Source of the DNA: Bin87 sp965262485
Lineage (GTDB): Bacteria > Chloroflexota > Dehalococcoidia > Lucifugimonadales > UBA3495
Assembly: GCA_965262485.1 (NCBI GenBank)
Contig: OZ253540.1
Location: 1,116,001 to 1,180,000, forward strand
Direction: 5' to 3'
Length of the DNA: 64,000 nucleotides
This document shows positions 24,254 to 33,414 of this stretch, piece after piece. A model generated the notes under the pieces. It was not told the origin of the DNA and did no database searches. It was given only the letters and a program-made list of their open reading frames with translations. The position numbers and the translations under genes are program-made. The first letter of the stretch is position 1, and each line of letters begins with the position of its first letter.

Positions 24254-24916
24254 ATGTCGAATAGACTACCAGAACGAATGCAGCGGGCCGACTCATACCT
24301 GACGTACGTTCGGGGCATTGAACTGCTTCCGAACGAGCGCATCAGGTGTGTCCTGGATGCTGCAGCGGGATTGACCGTCGAACCCACCGGGGCAGGCCAA
24401 CTGCTGGTGGCGACCAACGTGCGTCTGGTCAGCGTGCCCGGCGACCGGGCCGGCGGGCCCACGCAGATGTACGCGATGCCCACCGTTGCCGGGGTTACGG
24501 TGCTGGAAGAACCGGGGCGCAAATTCTCTTGGAAACAATGGGCGATCTGGGCTGTGACCGGGACGCTGTTGTACCTGGTACTTTCCTACTGGTTGGTGGA
24601 CCGTCTGCCGGATGTCGTAATTCCGGTGATCAACATGCACCCGGTGGCGCTGGCTCTGATCATTTTGCTGCTGCTGATAGGTTGGCTCATCTGGCGGAAC
24701 AGCGTGAGTTCGGGCGGCCGCAAGTTGCTGATTTCAGGTGTCGGTTGGACAATGGAAGTGGCGTGCACCGCCAACATGGCTGACCTGATAACGTTCGCCA
24801 ACTGTGTTATTGGCATTGGAAACGAGCGACGCAACGATTGTCTGCGGCGTGCCGTAACACCGGGATCGACCGTAGAAGGGCTGGAGTCTGAGCGCCGAAT
24901 CGGCGCTGATGGCTAG
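24254..24916 (+). CDS. Hypothetical membrane protein with a PH-like N-terminus
   Basis: The protein of about 220 residues has an N-terminal soluble part with alternating beta-like strands (IRCVLDAAAGLTVEPTGAGQ, LLVATNVRLVSVPGD) resembling bacterial PH-like domains, then two strong membrane helices (WAIWAVTGTLLYLVLSYWLV and VALALIILLLLIGWLIW) and a cytoplasmic tail. I prefer the ATG at 24254; an in-frame ATG at 24191 would add 21 unconvincing residues. It converges on tsaD with a 4-base overlap. Function unknown. Its beta-rich part recalls the PH-like protein at 39.9-41.0 kb. Confidence 0.55.
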   Translation: MSNRLPERMQRADSYLTYVRGIELLPNERIRCVLDAAAGLTVEPTGAGQLLVATNVRLVSVPGDRAGGPTQMYAMPTVAGVTVLEEPGRKFSWKQWAIWAVTGTLLYLVLSYWLVDRLPDVVIPVINMHPVALALIILLLLIGWLIWRNSVSSGGRKLLISGVGWTMEVACTANMADLITFANCVIGIGNERRNDCLRRAVTPGSTVEGLESERRIGADG

Positions 24917-26010
24917 GCGCGGTGGAATTCCGGTTGCGCCAGGGGCAGGGACGGGTCAACATCGAGAGACAGGTCGGCGACCTGCCCACGCTGGTATTGA
25001 TAGAAGGCGCCGGCGGCGATCATGGCTCCGTTGTCGGTGCACAGGAGGGGCGGCGGGATGATTACGGGCAGCGATGAATCGGAACGGATCCGTTGGCGCA
25101 GCCTGGAGTTGGCGGTTACGCCCCCGCCAAGAACCAAACCCCGGGCTTTGTATCTTGCGCCCACGTCAATCAGCTTGGCGACCATCACCTCAACCAAAGA
25201 TTCCTGAAACTCGGCGGCCAGGGCCGATACCAACCGGTCAGCGTCGGGGTCCGGAGCATCGGCGGGAGGATACAGGCCGAGGTTTTGGGCCCGGTGGAGC
25301 AACGCGGTTTTGACGCCGCTGAAGCTGAAATCCAGTGTGTTACGCATCCAGGCCCGCGGAAGGGCTGCCGAAGCCGTGGCGTAACGGTCGTCATGGGCGT
25401 GGCCTGCGTGGTCAACTGCCGACAAACGCTCGGCAACGCGCTGGATTTCCGGTCCGCCGGGAAATCCGAGGCCGAGAACCCGTGCCGCCTTGTCGAATGC
25501 TTCGCCAGCGGCATCGTCGCGGGTGCGGCCCACCAGCCTGTAATCGCCGTGGCCCTCCATGAGGATGAGATCGGTATGCCCTCCCGACGCCACCAGAATC
25601 GCCAGCGGGAATCCGGGTTCCTCAGTGGGAGCGGGGCCGTCGTCGGAAATCCAAGCGGCATAAATGTGCCCCTCGAGGTGGTTGATGCCCAGGAGCGGTA
25701 CGCCCAGCGTAAGGGATATAGCTTTGGCGGTATTGACACCGCTGATCAAGGCTCCGGCCAACCCGGGGCCGTGGGTAACGGCAACGGCGTCGATTTCGTT
25801 GAGGGTGACACCGGCATCGAACAACGCCTTTTCCAGGGTGGGTTGCATGTCTCGGATGTGCTGCCGGGAAGCGAGTTCGGGAACCACGCCGCCGTGGGGA
25901 GCGTGCAGCATCGCTTGAGACGCGATGACATTGGCACGCAGCCGCCGGCCGTCCTCAACGACGCCCACGGCGGTTTCATCACACGAAGTTTCGATGCCAA
26001 GAATGAGCAT
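24913..26010 (-). CDS. tsaD: tRNA N6-adenosine threonylcarbamoyltransferase
   Basis: TsaD transfers the threonylcarbamoyl group from TC-AMP to A37 of tRNAs reading ANN codons, working with TsaB and TsaE, which are not in this window. The 365-residue protein shows the ASKHA start ILGIETSCDETAVGVV, SRQHIRDM, THGPGLAGALISG, the metal-binding NHLEGH (around residue 110) and LVLGGGVTANSRLR with LCTDNGAMIA near the end. These are all family signatures and length is normal. It converges with the upstream membrane protein gene and shares four bases with it. Confidence 0.95.
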   Translation of the reverse strand: MLILGIETSCDETAVGVVEDGRRLRANVIASQAMLHAPHGGVVPELASRQHIRDMQPTLEKALFDAGVTLNEIDAVAVTHGPGLAGALISGVNTAKAISLTLGVPLLGINHLEGHIYAAWISDDGPAPTEEPGFPLAILVASGGHTDLILMEGHGDYRLVGRTRDDAAGEAFDKAARVLGLGFPGGPEIQRVAERLSAVDHAGHAHDDRYATASAALPRAWMRNTLDFSFSGVKTALLHRAQNLGLYPPADAPDPDADRLVSALAAEFQESLVEVMVAKLIDVGARYKARGLVLGGGVTANSRLRQRIRSDSSLPVIIPPPLLCTDNGAMIAAGAFYQYQRGQVADLSLDVDPSLPLAQPEFHRA

Positions 26011-26226
26011 TTGCTGATGGAATAGGGTCAGTTGTTCAGGAACATATCGAGGTTATCTTTGGGAATCACGCCGTAGTTGGCAGTTCATACTATGGTGAAC
26101 GCGAATGCTCGTCAACTTTACGATACGCAGCCGCAGTGATATTCTTTTTGGCAATAATGAACATTGATACACGGCGTTTGACATCGATTCAAACGCCCAA
26201 TAGCGAAGAGGAGGTACCTCGCCCCG

Positions 26227-27606
26227 ATGCTGGACATCTCGCCCGATGGTTTATCCAACTGGCCAATTCTGTTGCAAGTCGGAAATATCGAAAATGGATT
26301 CGTTCTGCCGCTGGGCCTGCAACTATCGTTGCTGATCATCAGCTTCGTTGGGGTCGCGTTCTTCACCAGCGCGGAGGCGGCGTTAATCTCGGTAAACAAG
26401 ATTCGGGTGCGTTACCTTGCCGAGCAGGGCAACTCTGCGGCCCGGGCAGTAGATCGGGTATTGAGCCAGCACGAGAAATTTTTCGCGACCATCCTGCTGA
26501 GCCAGAACGCTTTTACCATATTTGCCACGGCCATCGGTACGGCGTTGGCGGCAGAGATGCTCGATCACTCCGGGTACGCCGCGTTGATTACTTCGGCGAT
26601 CATGACGGTGGTAATATCAATCTTTGGGGAGATTACGCCCAAAACGCTGGCTGCTACGTATTCGGAGCGATGGTCGCTGATAGCAGCCCGGCCCGTAGGG
26701 TGGGTGATGACGTTGTCGACGCCGTTCATCTACTTTTTTACGGTGGCGCCTCGATTGATCTACAAGCTGCTGGGCACGAATACGGGAGGCTGGCAAACCA
26801 CCTTCACAGAAGGCGAACTGCTCATGATGATCGACCTGTCTCGTCAGCAGGGTGAGGTAGAATCTGAGGAGGCCCAGCGATTGCAACGTGTTTTTCACTT
26901 TCGCGACCGGCGGTTGAGCGAGATAATGACACCGCGCACGGAAATTGTCTGGATTGCCAAGGGCACGACGCTGGCGGATTTTCTATCCCTTTACGCTGAG
27001 CACAGCCACACCAGGTTTCCGGTTTTTGAGGGAACTCAAGAAACGGTGCTGGGAGTGCTTTCCAACAAGGAAGTATTGATCGCCCAAAGCAAGGGGCAGA
27101 TTGGGCCGGATGATTCGGTAACGGAAACCATGCGCGACGTCGATTTCATCCCCGAAACAGTTACCGTCTCGGACGCGTTCGACGCCATGCAGGAGAAACG
27201 CCTGTCGATGATGATGGTAATCAACGAATACGGAGGAATTGCGGGGTTGGTAACCCTGAAGCAGCTGATCGGCGTGATAGTCGGCACGATGGTTGACGAC
27301 GACCCGCCATCGGAAGAGGCGGATAGCAGCGTAGCAAGACTGGATGACGGCGCTTACCTGCTCGACGGCGGAATGACAATTATCGAGATCAACGACCGGT
27401 TGCATGATGATGGCATCGCGCTCCCTGAGGGTGAATACCACACCGTGGCCGGGCTCGTGTTGTTCCTGCAAGGAGAGATACCGGACGAGGATGACGTGGT
27501 ACGTACCGGAGAGTTGGCGATAACCGTTACCAATATGGTTGGCGCGCGAATCGACCGGGTGCGCCTGGAGAAAGTTCGGGAACCCCTGGGGGCGGAGACG
27601 GCATGA
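26227..27606 (+). CDS. CNNM/CorC-type membrane protein (DUF21 plus CBS domains)
   Basis: The 459-residue protein has a DUF21 membrane domain (about residues 25-195: LQLSLLIISFVGVAFFTSAEAA, then SLIAARPVGWVMTLSTPF), a pair of CBS domains (from about 230, IMTPRTEIVWI, and FDAMQEKRLSMMMVINEYGG) and a C-terminal transporter-associated CorC_HlyC domain (YLLDGGMTIIEINDRL). Family members export or exchange Mg2+ or Co2+ and were once called hemolysins. GAGGAGG about 10 bases upstream supports the start. Its stop overlaps the next gene by four bases (ATGA), starting a three-gene operon with the phosphatase and tilS. Confidence 0.9.
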   Translation: MLDISPDGLSNWPILLQVGNIENGFVLPLGLQLSLLIISFVGVAFFTSAEAALISVNKIRVRYLAEQGNSAARAVDRVLSQHEKFFATILLSQNAFTIFATAIGTALAAEMLDHSGYAALITSAIMTVVISIFGEITPKTLAATYSERWSLIAARPVGWVMTLSTPFIYFFTVAPRLIYKLLGTNTGGWQTTFTEGELLMMIDLSRQQGEVESEEAQRLQRVFHFRDRRLSEIMTPRTEIVWIAKGTTLADFLSLYAEHSHTRFPVFEGTQETVLGVLSNKEVLIAQSKGQIGPDDSVTETMRDVDFIPETVTVSDAFDAMQEKRLSMMMVINEYGGIAGLVTLKQLIGVIVGTMVDDDPPSEEADSSVARLDDGAYLLDGGMTIIEINDRLHDDGIALPEGEYHTVAGLVLFLQGEIPDEDDVVRTGELAITVTNMVGARIDRVRLEKVREPLGAETA

Positions 27607-28229
27607 GATTGCTGCTGGTGCGCCACGGCGAAACGGATGTCAATGCGGACGGACGGCTGCAAGGTTCAACGGATTCCCTGCTGACTGCCAAAGGCAACCG
27701 GCAAGCCAGCGACGTGGCAATCGCCAGCCTGGCCTGGGATCTGTCGGCGATCTACTCCAGTCCCCTGAAGCGGGCGAGGTGGGTGGCCAACAAGATGGCG
27801 GACCTAACCGGGCTGCGTGTCGTCGACGAACCGCGACTGATGGAAATGAACATGGGCGAGCTGGAGGGAGTAACCATACAGGTGATGCGGGACGACTGGC
27901 CTGATTTGTACAGCGGTTGGAGGGAAGACGCCAGCAGCGTGACCATGCCCAACGGGGAGTCGTTGGGAGACGTTCAGAAACGGGCAATGGCGGCGCTGGA
28001 TGAAATGGATGCCGCCCACCCGGGTGATGAAACCGTGGTGGCGGTTACGCACAACTTCACGATACGGTGCATAGTCGCAGCGGTGATCGGACTGCCCCTG
28101 GCCAACATCAACCACATGGACCTGGCGTTGGGCAGCCGCACGGCGATCAACTTCGGCCCCCGGGGCAGGCGGTTGGTCAGCTACAACGCGGTGGATCACC
28201 TGTCGGCGTCGAACCGGACGCCTTACTGA
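27603..28229 (+). CDS. Histidine phosphatase family protein
   Basis: The 208-residue member of the phosphoglycerate-mutase-like superfamily uses a phospho-His intermediate. The catalytic RHGE is at residues 7-10 (LLLVRHGETDVNADGRLQG), with YSSPLKRARW, the acid loop EMNMGELEG and the second catalytic His in VTHNFTIRC. It could be a sugar-phosphate, nucleotide or alpha-ribazole phosphatase; sequence alone does not decide. It overlaps the CNNM-type gene by four bases and precedes tilS by three. Confidence 0.85.
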   Translation: MRLLLVRHGETDVNADGRLQGSTDSLLTAKGNRQASDVAIASLAWDLSAIYSSPLKRARWVANKMADLTGLRVVDEPRLMEMNMGELEGVTIQVMRDDWPDLYSGWREDASSVTMPNGESLGDVQKRAMAALDEMDAAHPGDETVVAVTHNFTIRCIVAAVIGLPLANINHMDLALGSRTAINFGPRGRRLVSYNAVDHLSASNRTPY

Positions 28230-28232
28230 GGG

Positions 28233-29810
28233 ATGGGTCGATTGGGCAATCGTGAGGACAGCGCCGGCGTCTCGTCAGTAGTGCGAAAGGTGGATGATGC
28301 GGTGCGCGAGGGCGTAATCCGAGCCGGGATAGGCGCGGACGACACGGTAGTCGCCGCAGTCTCCGGCGGCCCCGACTCCTCGACCATGCTCACGTCGCTG
28401 GACACCGCAGCTCGAAGGGTGGGATTCCGGTTGCACGTGGCTCACCTCATTCACGACTTTCGCGGCCCGGAATCCCACGAGGACGCGGCGTTCGTATCCC
28501 GGCTGTCGGCGCAACTGGGCAGGGAATGCACGGTGGAAGAGGAAATCATCGGTGGATACGATCCTGATGATGGGGTGCGGGCATTTGAACAAACTGCCCG
28601 AGACCAACGCTACGGGTTTCTGGCCAAACTTGCTGATTCAGTGGGCGCGAAGACGGTGGCGGTGGGCCATACCGCCGACGACCAGGCGGAGACGGTGTTG
28701 CTCCATATTGCGCGCGGCAGCGGTTTGCACGGAGCCCGGGGTATGAAGGAACTTGCCGCGTGGCCGTACCCGAACGCGACATCGGCGCGGGTGTGGCGGC
28801 CGTTGTTGTCGCTAACGCGGAAGGAGACCATCGCTTATTGCCGCGACACTGGCATTGAATATCGGGACGACGTTACCAATTACATGCGGGATTTCGCCAG
28901 GAACCGGGTGAGGCTGGATTTGATGCCGGCGATAAGGGAAAACCTGAACCCGCAGGTGTCCGGCGCGCTGGTGCGACTGGCTCGCGCCGCCGACACCCAG
29001 CTGGACTATCTGGAGGGTCAGATAGATGCTCTTTGGCCCGCATTGGTTGATGACGCCGGAACCGGGGCGGAAACTGCCGTTGACGCGAGCGCGTTGGGAT
29101 ACTCCGCCGGCGTGGTGAGGTTGAGTCGTGATGTCCTGAGGTCAGTTCACGACGCGCTGCGGCTGCTGATATTTCGGAGGGCATGGGGGCAAGTGAGCGG
29201 CGACTCCCGAAGATTGACGGAGCAACACCTGGCTGCGATGTCCGCAATAGCGGTCGCCAATACATCGGGTAAATCGATCGACCTTCCGAACGGGATCACG
29301 TTAACGACGGAACACCGCTGGGCGGTTTTATCCAAAGTGGAAGAGTCGCGCTGCCCCTATCCGTCGCTGAGGGGTGAATTTCGCCTGACGTTGCCGGGAG
29401 GACCGGTGGCTATCGCCGTTACCAAACGGGACGGATGGGAAATTACGACCGAGTCCAAACGGCTGACTCACGGGATGCCCATTGCAACGAGGGGTGAGTT
29501 ATCCGCCTACCTGTGGCCGGGTGCGTTGGCGGGCGGCGCCACGGTTAGACCCTGGGAGCCGGGTGATCGAATCCAACCGCTTGGCATGTCGGGCAGCCGC
29601 AAGATGCAGGATGTGTTTACCGACGCTCACGTTCCCAGGAATTGCCGGGACCGCGTGCCCCTGCTGGTGACGCCGCGGGGAATCGCCTGGGCGGTTGGCC
29701 TGAGGATCGCGGGATGGGCGGCGATGCCGGAAGCGAAGCCTGAAGAAACGCGAGCAGCGACGCTGATACGGTTCGAGCTGGAAGATAGCCGAAGAGTCGA
29801 GCAAGCCTAG
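28233..29810 (+). CDS. tilS: tRNA(Ile)-lysidine synthase
   Basis: TilS converts C34 of the CAU-anticodon tRNA-Ile to lysidine using ATP and lysine. The 525-residue protein has the PP-loop SGGPDS at residues 44-49, HLIHDFRGPESHEDA, GHTADDQAETVLLHIARGSGLHG and the C-terminal TilS domain (GDRIQPLGMSGSRKMQDVF, then VPLLVTPRGIAWAVGLRIAG). It follows the histidine phosphatase by three bases. Its stop overlaps by a few bases the end of a degenerate amidohydrolase gene on the opposite strand. Confidence 0.93.
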   Translation: MGRLGNREDSAGVSSVVRKVDDAVREGVIRAGIGADDTVVAAVSGGPDSSTMLTSLDTAARRVGFRLHVAHLIHDFRGPESHEDAAFVSRLSAQLGRECTVEEEIIGGYDPDDGVRAFEQTARDQRYGFLAKLADSVGAKTVAVGHTADDQAETVLLHIARGSGLHGARGMKELAAWPYPNATSARVWRPLLSLTRKETIAYCRDTGIEYRDDVTNYMRDFARNRVRLDLMPAIRENLNPQVSGALVRLARAADTQLDYLEGQIDALWPALVDDAGTGAETAVDASALGYSAGVVRLSRDVLRSVHDALRLLIFRRAWGQVSGDSRRLTEQHLAAMSAIAVANTSGKSIDLPNGITLTTEHRWAVLSKVEESRCPYPSLRGEFRLTLPGGPVAIAVTKRDGWEITTESKRLTHGMPIATRGELSAYLWPGALAGGATVRPWEPGDRIQPLGMSGSRKMQDVFTDAHVPRNCRDRVPLLVTPRGIAWAVGLRIAGWAAMPEAKPEETRAATLIRFELEDSRRVEQA

Positions 29811-30095
29811 ACGCCGAGCAACCGGGCTGGATTGTCCTTGACCAACATTCCCAGTTCCACCTCGTCCATGCCGGCGCGCAACAGGGTGGCGATTCCCATC
29901 CGCATCCCTTCGGCCGGTGAATGTTACCGGAGTGGTTGGGTACTCGTGGCTTTTAAGGACCAGGCCGCGCATCCCCAGGTCTTTGGCATTTTGAGCGGTT
30001 TCGAGGGCATCGGCGCGACGTTCCACCCGAGGATCCGGTTCGAAATGGACGTGGATGTCGATGGCGCCTTCGAGGAGTCGATCAACGTTGCTCAC
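29807..30095 (-). pseudogene. Amidohydrolase remnant with a large internal deletion
   Basis: The 5' part (from GTG near 30095) reads VSNVDRLLEGAIDIHVHFEP then GLVLKSHEYPTTPVTF, a metal-binding amidohydrolase start with HVH. Near 29915-29930 the frame changes and the rest reads EGMRMGIATLLRAGMDEV then LVKDNPARLLGV before TAG at 29807-29809, a typical amidohydrolase C-terminus. About 55 N-terminal and 35 C-terminal residues remain, so the central part, probably some 200 residues, has been lost. It cannot be functional. A palindromic repeat element lies just upstream of its start. Confidence 0.75.
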
Positions 30096-30177
30096 GGCAG
30101 GTCTCCAACCGACGAACGATTCCTGAAAGAATGGCACCGACGGCAGACACTATCAAGGCGCGTGGTTACGGGCGTCA

Positions 30178-30295
30178 GGGCCTTTTCAAAGTCCTCCGAC
30201 CTCCGCTCATGGTGAGCTTGTCGAACCATCGGCAACCGTCCTTCGACAGGCTCAGGACGAGCGGGTGGTTAATTTCCACAACTTTGAAAAGGCCC
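30178..30295. repeat. Palindromic hairpin element (MITE/REP-like), copy B
   Basis: A 15-bp perfect inverted repeat (GGGCCTTTTCAAAGT at 30178-30192 and ACTTTGAAAAGGCCC at 30281-30295) encloses the same core as copy A at 1.5 kb (GTGAGCTTGTCGAACCATCGG and CGTCCTTCGACAGGCTCAGG). Only the inner CAAAGT/ACTTTG of the arms is shared with copy A. From 30296 to 30468 nothing else was recognised apart from the accDA ribosome-binding site. Confidence 0.7.
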
Positions 30296-30468
30296 TGGCG
30301 AGTTTGCGCGGCCCAGTGACGGAATGGCATTTGTGCCGAAAGGCAATGGGAATTTCATCAATCGGTAACAACCATGTTGTAAAATAGTAAATTGATTACG
30401 CTTTGGTTCCCCATTTACCCCGAACCATCCGGACAAACAGCGATTTCTGATACTGGAGGGGCGATTCA

Positions 30469-32310
30469 GTGGCGGTGCGCGATCTTACCAATTTTCTGGT
30501 GCATTTGTTTGGTGGCGACGACCAACTGAACGAACTGTACCTGTCGGCGTTGCACGATCAGTGCCTGCTGTGCCATGAGCGTATCAGTGATTCGGCCGCG
30601 TACCTGGAATTCCGCGTTTGTCCCTACTGCCGGTTCCATTACACCCTGTCGGCCAGAGATCGAATCGAACTCATCGCCGACCGCCGTACGTTTCGGGAAC
30701 ACAATCGGTATGTGAAGTCGGTGGCTCCGCTGGCGTTTTCCAACCGCAGCCTGTATGACGAGCAACTCACCGAGAGTCAGGACCGCACGGGATTGACGGA
30801 AGCGGCCGTAACCGGAACCTGCAAGATCGACGGCACCAATACCATGCTCGTGGTGCTGGATTATGGGTTCATGGGCGGCAGCATGAGCAGCGTGGTGGGG
30901 GAAAAGGTGGCTCTGGCCTTCGAGATGGCGGCCCGCCGCAGCCTTCCGGTGGTAGCGTTGGTTACCGGCGGAGGAGCCCGAACCCAGGAAGGCGTGCTGT
31001 CGTTGATGCAGATGGCAAAAACGGTGGCAGCCGTGAACCGTTTGAAGGAAGCCGGAATGCCGTTCATCGCGGTGCTGGCGAATCCGTCGACGGGGCAAGC
31101 CTACGCCAGTTTCGCCAATCTGGCCGACATTATCATCGCAGAACCCGGCTCGGTGGTGGGATTGTCGCCAATACGGACGATGATGGAAGCGACCGGGCGG
31201 CAGCTGCCGCCGGACGTGCACACTGCCGAATATCATCTGAAGCGCGGTCTTCTGGACAACGTGGTGGACCGGGCGCAGCTGACGCAACGTTTGGGTCAAC
31301 TGCTGAAGTTGTTGATGGGCTCGGTGTCGTTTGGATTGAGCCGGCGGGCCCTGTCGCGTCTGGAGGTGTCGGCTGCTCCGGACACGGACACGTGGGAGTC
31401 TCTGGACGCGGCGACGCACGATGAGCGTCCCGATGCGCTGTACTACATGCGGCACATCCTGGACGACTTTTTTGAGCTGAACGGCGACCGGGTCAGCAGC
31501 GACGACCGAACGGTTGTGGGAGGCATGGGTTTCTTGCGGGGTCAGCCCGTGGTGGTAGTGGGTCAACAGCGGAGCCATACGCACGACACTGACGGCGGAC
31601 GCTACCACGTTCATCCGGATGGCTTGCGGAAAGCCCAACGACTCATCAGCCTGGCAGCCCGATTCAACCGCCCGTTGATTTCGTTTATAGACTCGCAGGG
31701 CGCCGACCCCCGGCTTGAATCGGAAGAGCAGGGAATCGGAAACGCCATTGCGGGAAGCCTGTCAATAATGCTGCAGGCATCCACGCCGATTGTATCGGTG
31801 ATTATTGGTGAAGCGGGAAACGAGGCCGCGTTGGCCCTGGGTTTGTCGGACCGCATATTGATGCAGCAATATGCGATTTACTCTCCGATCTCGCTGCACC
31901 ACACCGTGGGTGGCCCTTCGCGGGAACGGTACCTAACGCGGGAGGCGGCGGAAGCTCTGATGCTCACAGCGCGAGATTCTCAAGAGTTGGGCATCGTCGA
32001 TCAAATCGTGCTTGAACCCGATAATGGCTCTCACAACAATCCGCGCCAGGCTGCGGTGGAGCTGGAGCTGGCTATTTACAAACATCTTGCGGAGGCTTGC
32101 CGCGTATCCACGAGCAAGCTGTTGAAGCAACGATACCGCAAGTTCCGGCAGATGGGGGAGCTGAACCCGTTTGCTCAGGAGGCCATGCAGCAGGAATATG
32201 AGGTTTTGCTGAGGATGCAATTGGCCGCGACGCCCCCGCCGGCCCAACTGCCGGTTGCGGGAAGCCGGCACCTGGCGCTTGAAGAAGGACTCGAACGCGG
32301 AACATCCTAG
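30469..32310 (+). CDS. accDA: Fused acetyl-CoA carboxylase carboxyltransferase (AccD-AccA)
   Basis: It catalyses the second half-reaction of acetyl-CoA carboxylase, moving CO2 from carboxybiotin to acetyl-CoA to make malonyl-CoA. The N-terminal half is AccD: a zinc ribbon with Cys32, Cys35, Cys51 and Cys54, then the crotonase-like core with VVALVTGGGARTQEG. After a linker near residue 300 the AccA half follows, with FIDSQGADPRLESEEQGIG, VIIGEAGNEAALALG and AIYSPISLHHT. E. coli makes these as two proteins; a single 613-residue chain is seen here. The GTG start has TGGAGGG eight bases upstream. Biotin carboxylase and carrier genes are not in the window. Confidence 0.92.
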   Translation: MAVRDLTNFLVHLFGGDDQLNELYLSALHDQCLLCHERISDSAAYLEFRVCPYCRFHYTLSARDRIELIADRRTFREHNRYVKSVAPLAFSNRSLYDEQLTESQDRTGLTEAAVTGTCKIDGTNTMLVVLDYGFMGGSMSSVVGEKVALAFEMAARRSLPVVALVTGGGARTQEGVLSLMQMAKTVAAVNRLKEAGMPFIAVLANPSTGQAYASFANLADIIIAEPGSVVGLSPIRTMMEATGRQLPPDVHTAEYHLKRGLLDNVVDRAQLTQRLGQLLKLLMGSVSFGLSRRALSRLEVSAAPDTDTWESLDAATHDERPDALYYMRHILDDFFELNGDRVSSDDRTVVGGMGFLRGQPVVVVGQQRSHTHDTDGGRYHVHPDGLRKAQRLISLAARFNRPLISFIDSQGADPRLESEEQGIGNAIAGSLSIMLQASTPIVSVIIGEAGNEAALALGLSDRILMQQYAIYSPISLHHTVGGPSRERYLTREAAEALMLTARDSQELGIVDQIVLEPDNGSHNNPRQAAVELELAIYKHLAEACRVSTSKLLKQRYRKFRQMGELNPFAQEAMQQEYEVLLRMQLAATPPPAQLPVAGSRHLALEEGLERGTS

Positions 32311-32337
32311 AGCCTGTTGACAATCAACAAACCAGCC

Positions 32338-32460
32338 CGTCACTCCTGCGAAAGCAGGGGTCCAAAGAGGGTTGATGAAAGAATCAGAACTGTGATTAAC
32401 GACTTCGGCCACTGGATTCCCGCTTTCGCGGGAATGACGGTGGTTGGCGGGAATGACGGT
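32338..32460. repeat. CGGGAATGACG palindromic repeat cluster
   Basis: It contains CGTCACTCCTGCGAAAGCAGG and, about 80 bases on, TTCCCGCTTTCGCGGGAA followed by ATGACGGTGGTTGGCGGGAA. It matches the arrangement at 8412-8539. It fills the gap between accDA and mrp, which converge here, and may act as a processed 3' hairpin. Confidence 0.6.
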
Positions 32461-32555
32461 ATCCGTCAACACACCCTGGCCGTCGCTGCCTACCGCGACG
32501 ACAACCGACGCAACGACGCGCCCCGGGTCCTGGCAAGAGGGGATTTTCGTTCCGT

Positions 32556-33377
32556 TTACGCTTCTCGTCCCAGGGCTTTCAAATTGCTACGCAGCTGCTC
32601 AACAACTTCCGCGTATTCGGACATTACGGATTCGTCTACCAGCACAGTGGGCCGACTGGTATCGCGATAGGTTGAACGCAGGGTCATGGCGCCCAGGAAC
32701 GGGGCTTCAATGTCTTCTGCCAGCCGGCGTCCCGCCCCTTCACCGAATATATCGCCGGAGTAATTTTCCACCACACCGACGACGTTAAGGTTCAGTTTGC
32801 GGATCATGTTGATGCATCGTTTGGCGTCGACGATGGCCAAATCTTGCGGGGTGCTGACCACGATAAAGCCGTCCACAGGAAGGGTTTGCATCACGGTCAA
32901 CGGGGAATCAGACGTGCCTGGCGGCAGATCAACGATAAGGTAATCGAGTTCGCCCCAATCGGTAGCCTGGAGGAACTGGTTGATGGCGTTGTGGATCATG
33001 GGTCCGCGCCAGATGATGGCTTCGTCCTCATTTTCCTGGAAGAACGCCATGGATACGACCTTAACGCCGTGCCCCACAGCAGGGGTTATCTTGCCGTCGG
33101 CGTAGTCGGGCTTATCGATGATACCCATAACCCGTGCGACGTTAGGGCAGTCGATATCCACATCCAGCAGGCCAACGCGCTCACCCTGAGCGGCAAGCGT
33201 CGTAGCCAGATTGCATGCCACGGTGGTTTTGCCGACCCCGCCCTTGCCGCTGTAAACGCCCACCGTGGTGCGGATAGATGCGAAACGATCGGTGATCTGC
33301 CGCTTTTGTTCCCATTGGCGGCGAATCTGCTGGAGGCGGGCGTTTTGCTGGGCATTTGGTTGCTGCGGCGTTGCCAT
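32556..33377 (-). CDS. Mrp/NBP35-family P-loop ATPase lacking the CxxC motif
   Basis: Mrp (ApbC) proteins are ATP-dependent Fe-S cluster carriers or MinD-like ATPases. The 273-residue protein has the deviant Walker A SGKGGVGKTT at residues 43-52, LLDVDIDCPN, DYLIVDLPPGTSD and VVSTPQDLAIVDAKR. In ApbC a CxxC pair follows VENMS, but here the sequence runs VENYSGDIFGEGAGRRLAED with no Cys, so cluster bridging by that motif is not possible. The ATG at 33377 is preferred (AGGGAG seven bases upstream) over a GTG six bases earlier. It lies 37 bases after a DUF59 gene, the usual partner domain. Confidence 0.85.
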   Translation of the reverse strand: MATPQQPNAQQNARLQQIRRQWEQKRQITDRFASIRTTVGVYSGKGGVGKTTVACNLATTLAAQGERVGLLDVDIDCPNVARVMGIIDKPDYADGKITPAVGHGVKVVSMAFFQENEDEAIIWRGPMIHNAINQFLQATDWGELDYLIVDLPPGTSDSPLTVMQTLPVDGFIVVSTPQDLAIVDAKRCINMIRKLNLNVVGVVENYSGDIFGEGAGRRLAEDIEAPFLGAMTLRSTYRDTSRPTVLVDESVMSEYAEVVEQLRSNLKALGREA

Positions 33378-33414
33378 CGGCACGCTCCCTGTCTGTTTTC
33401 AGCGTTGGGGTGAA

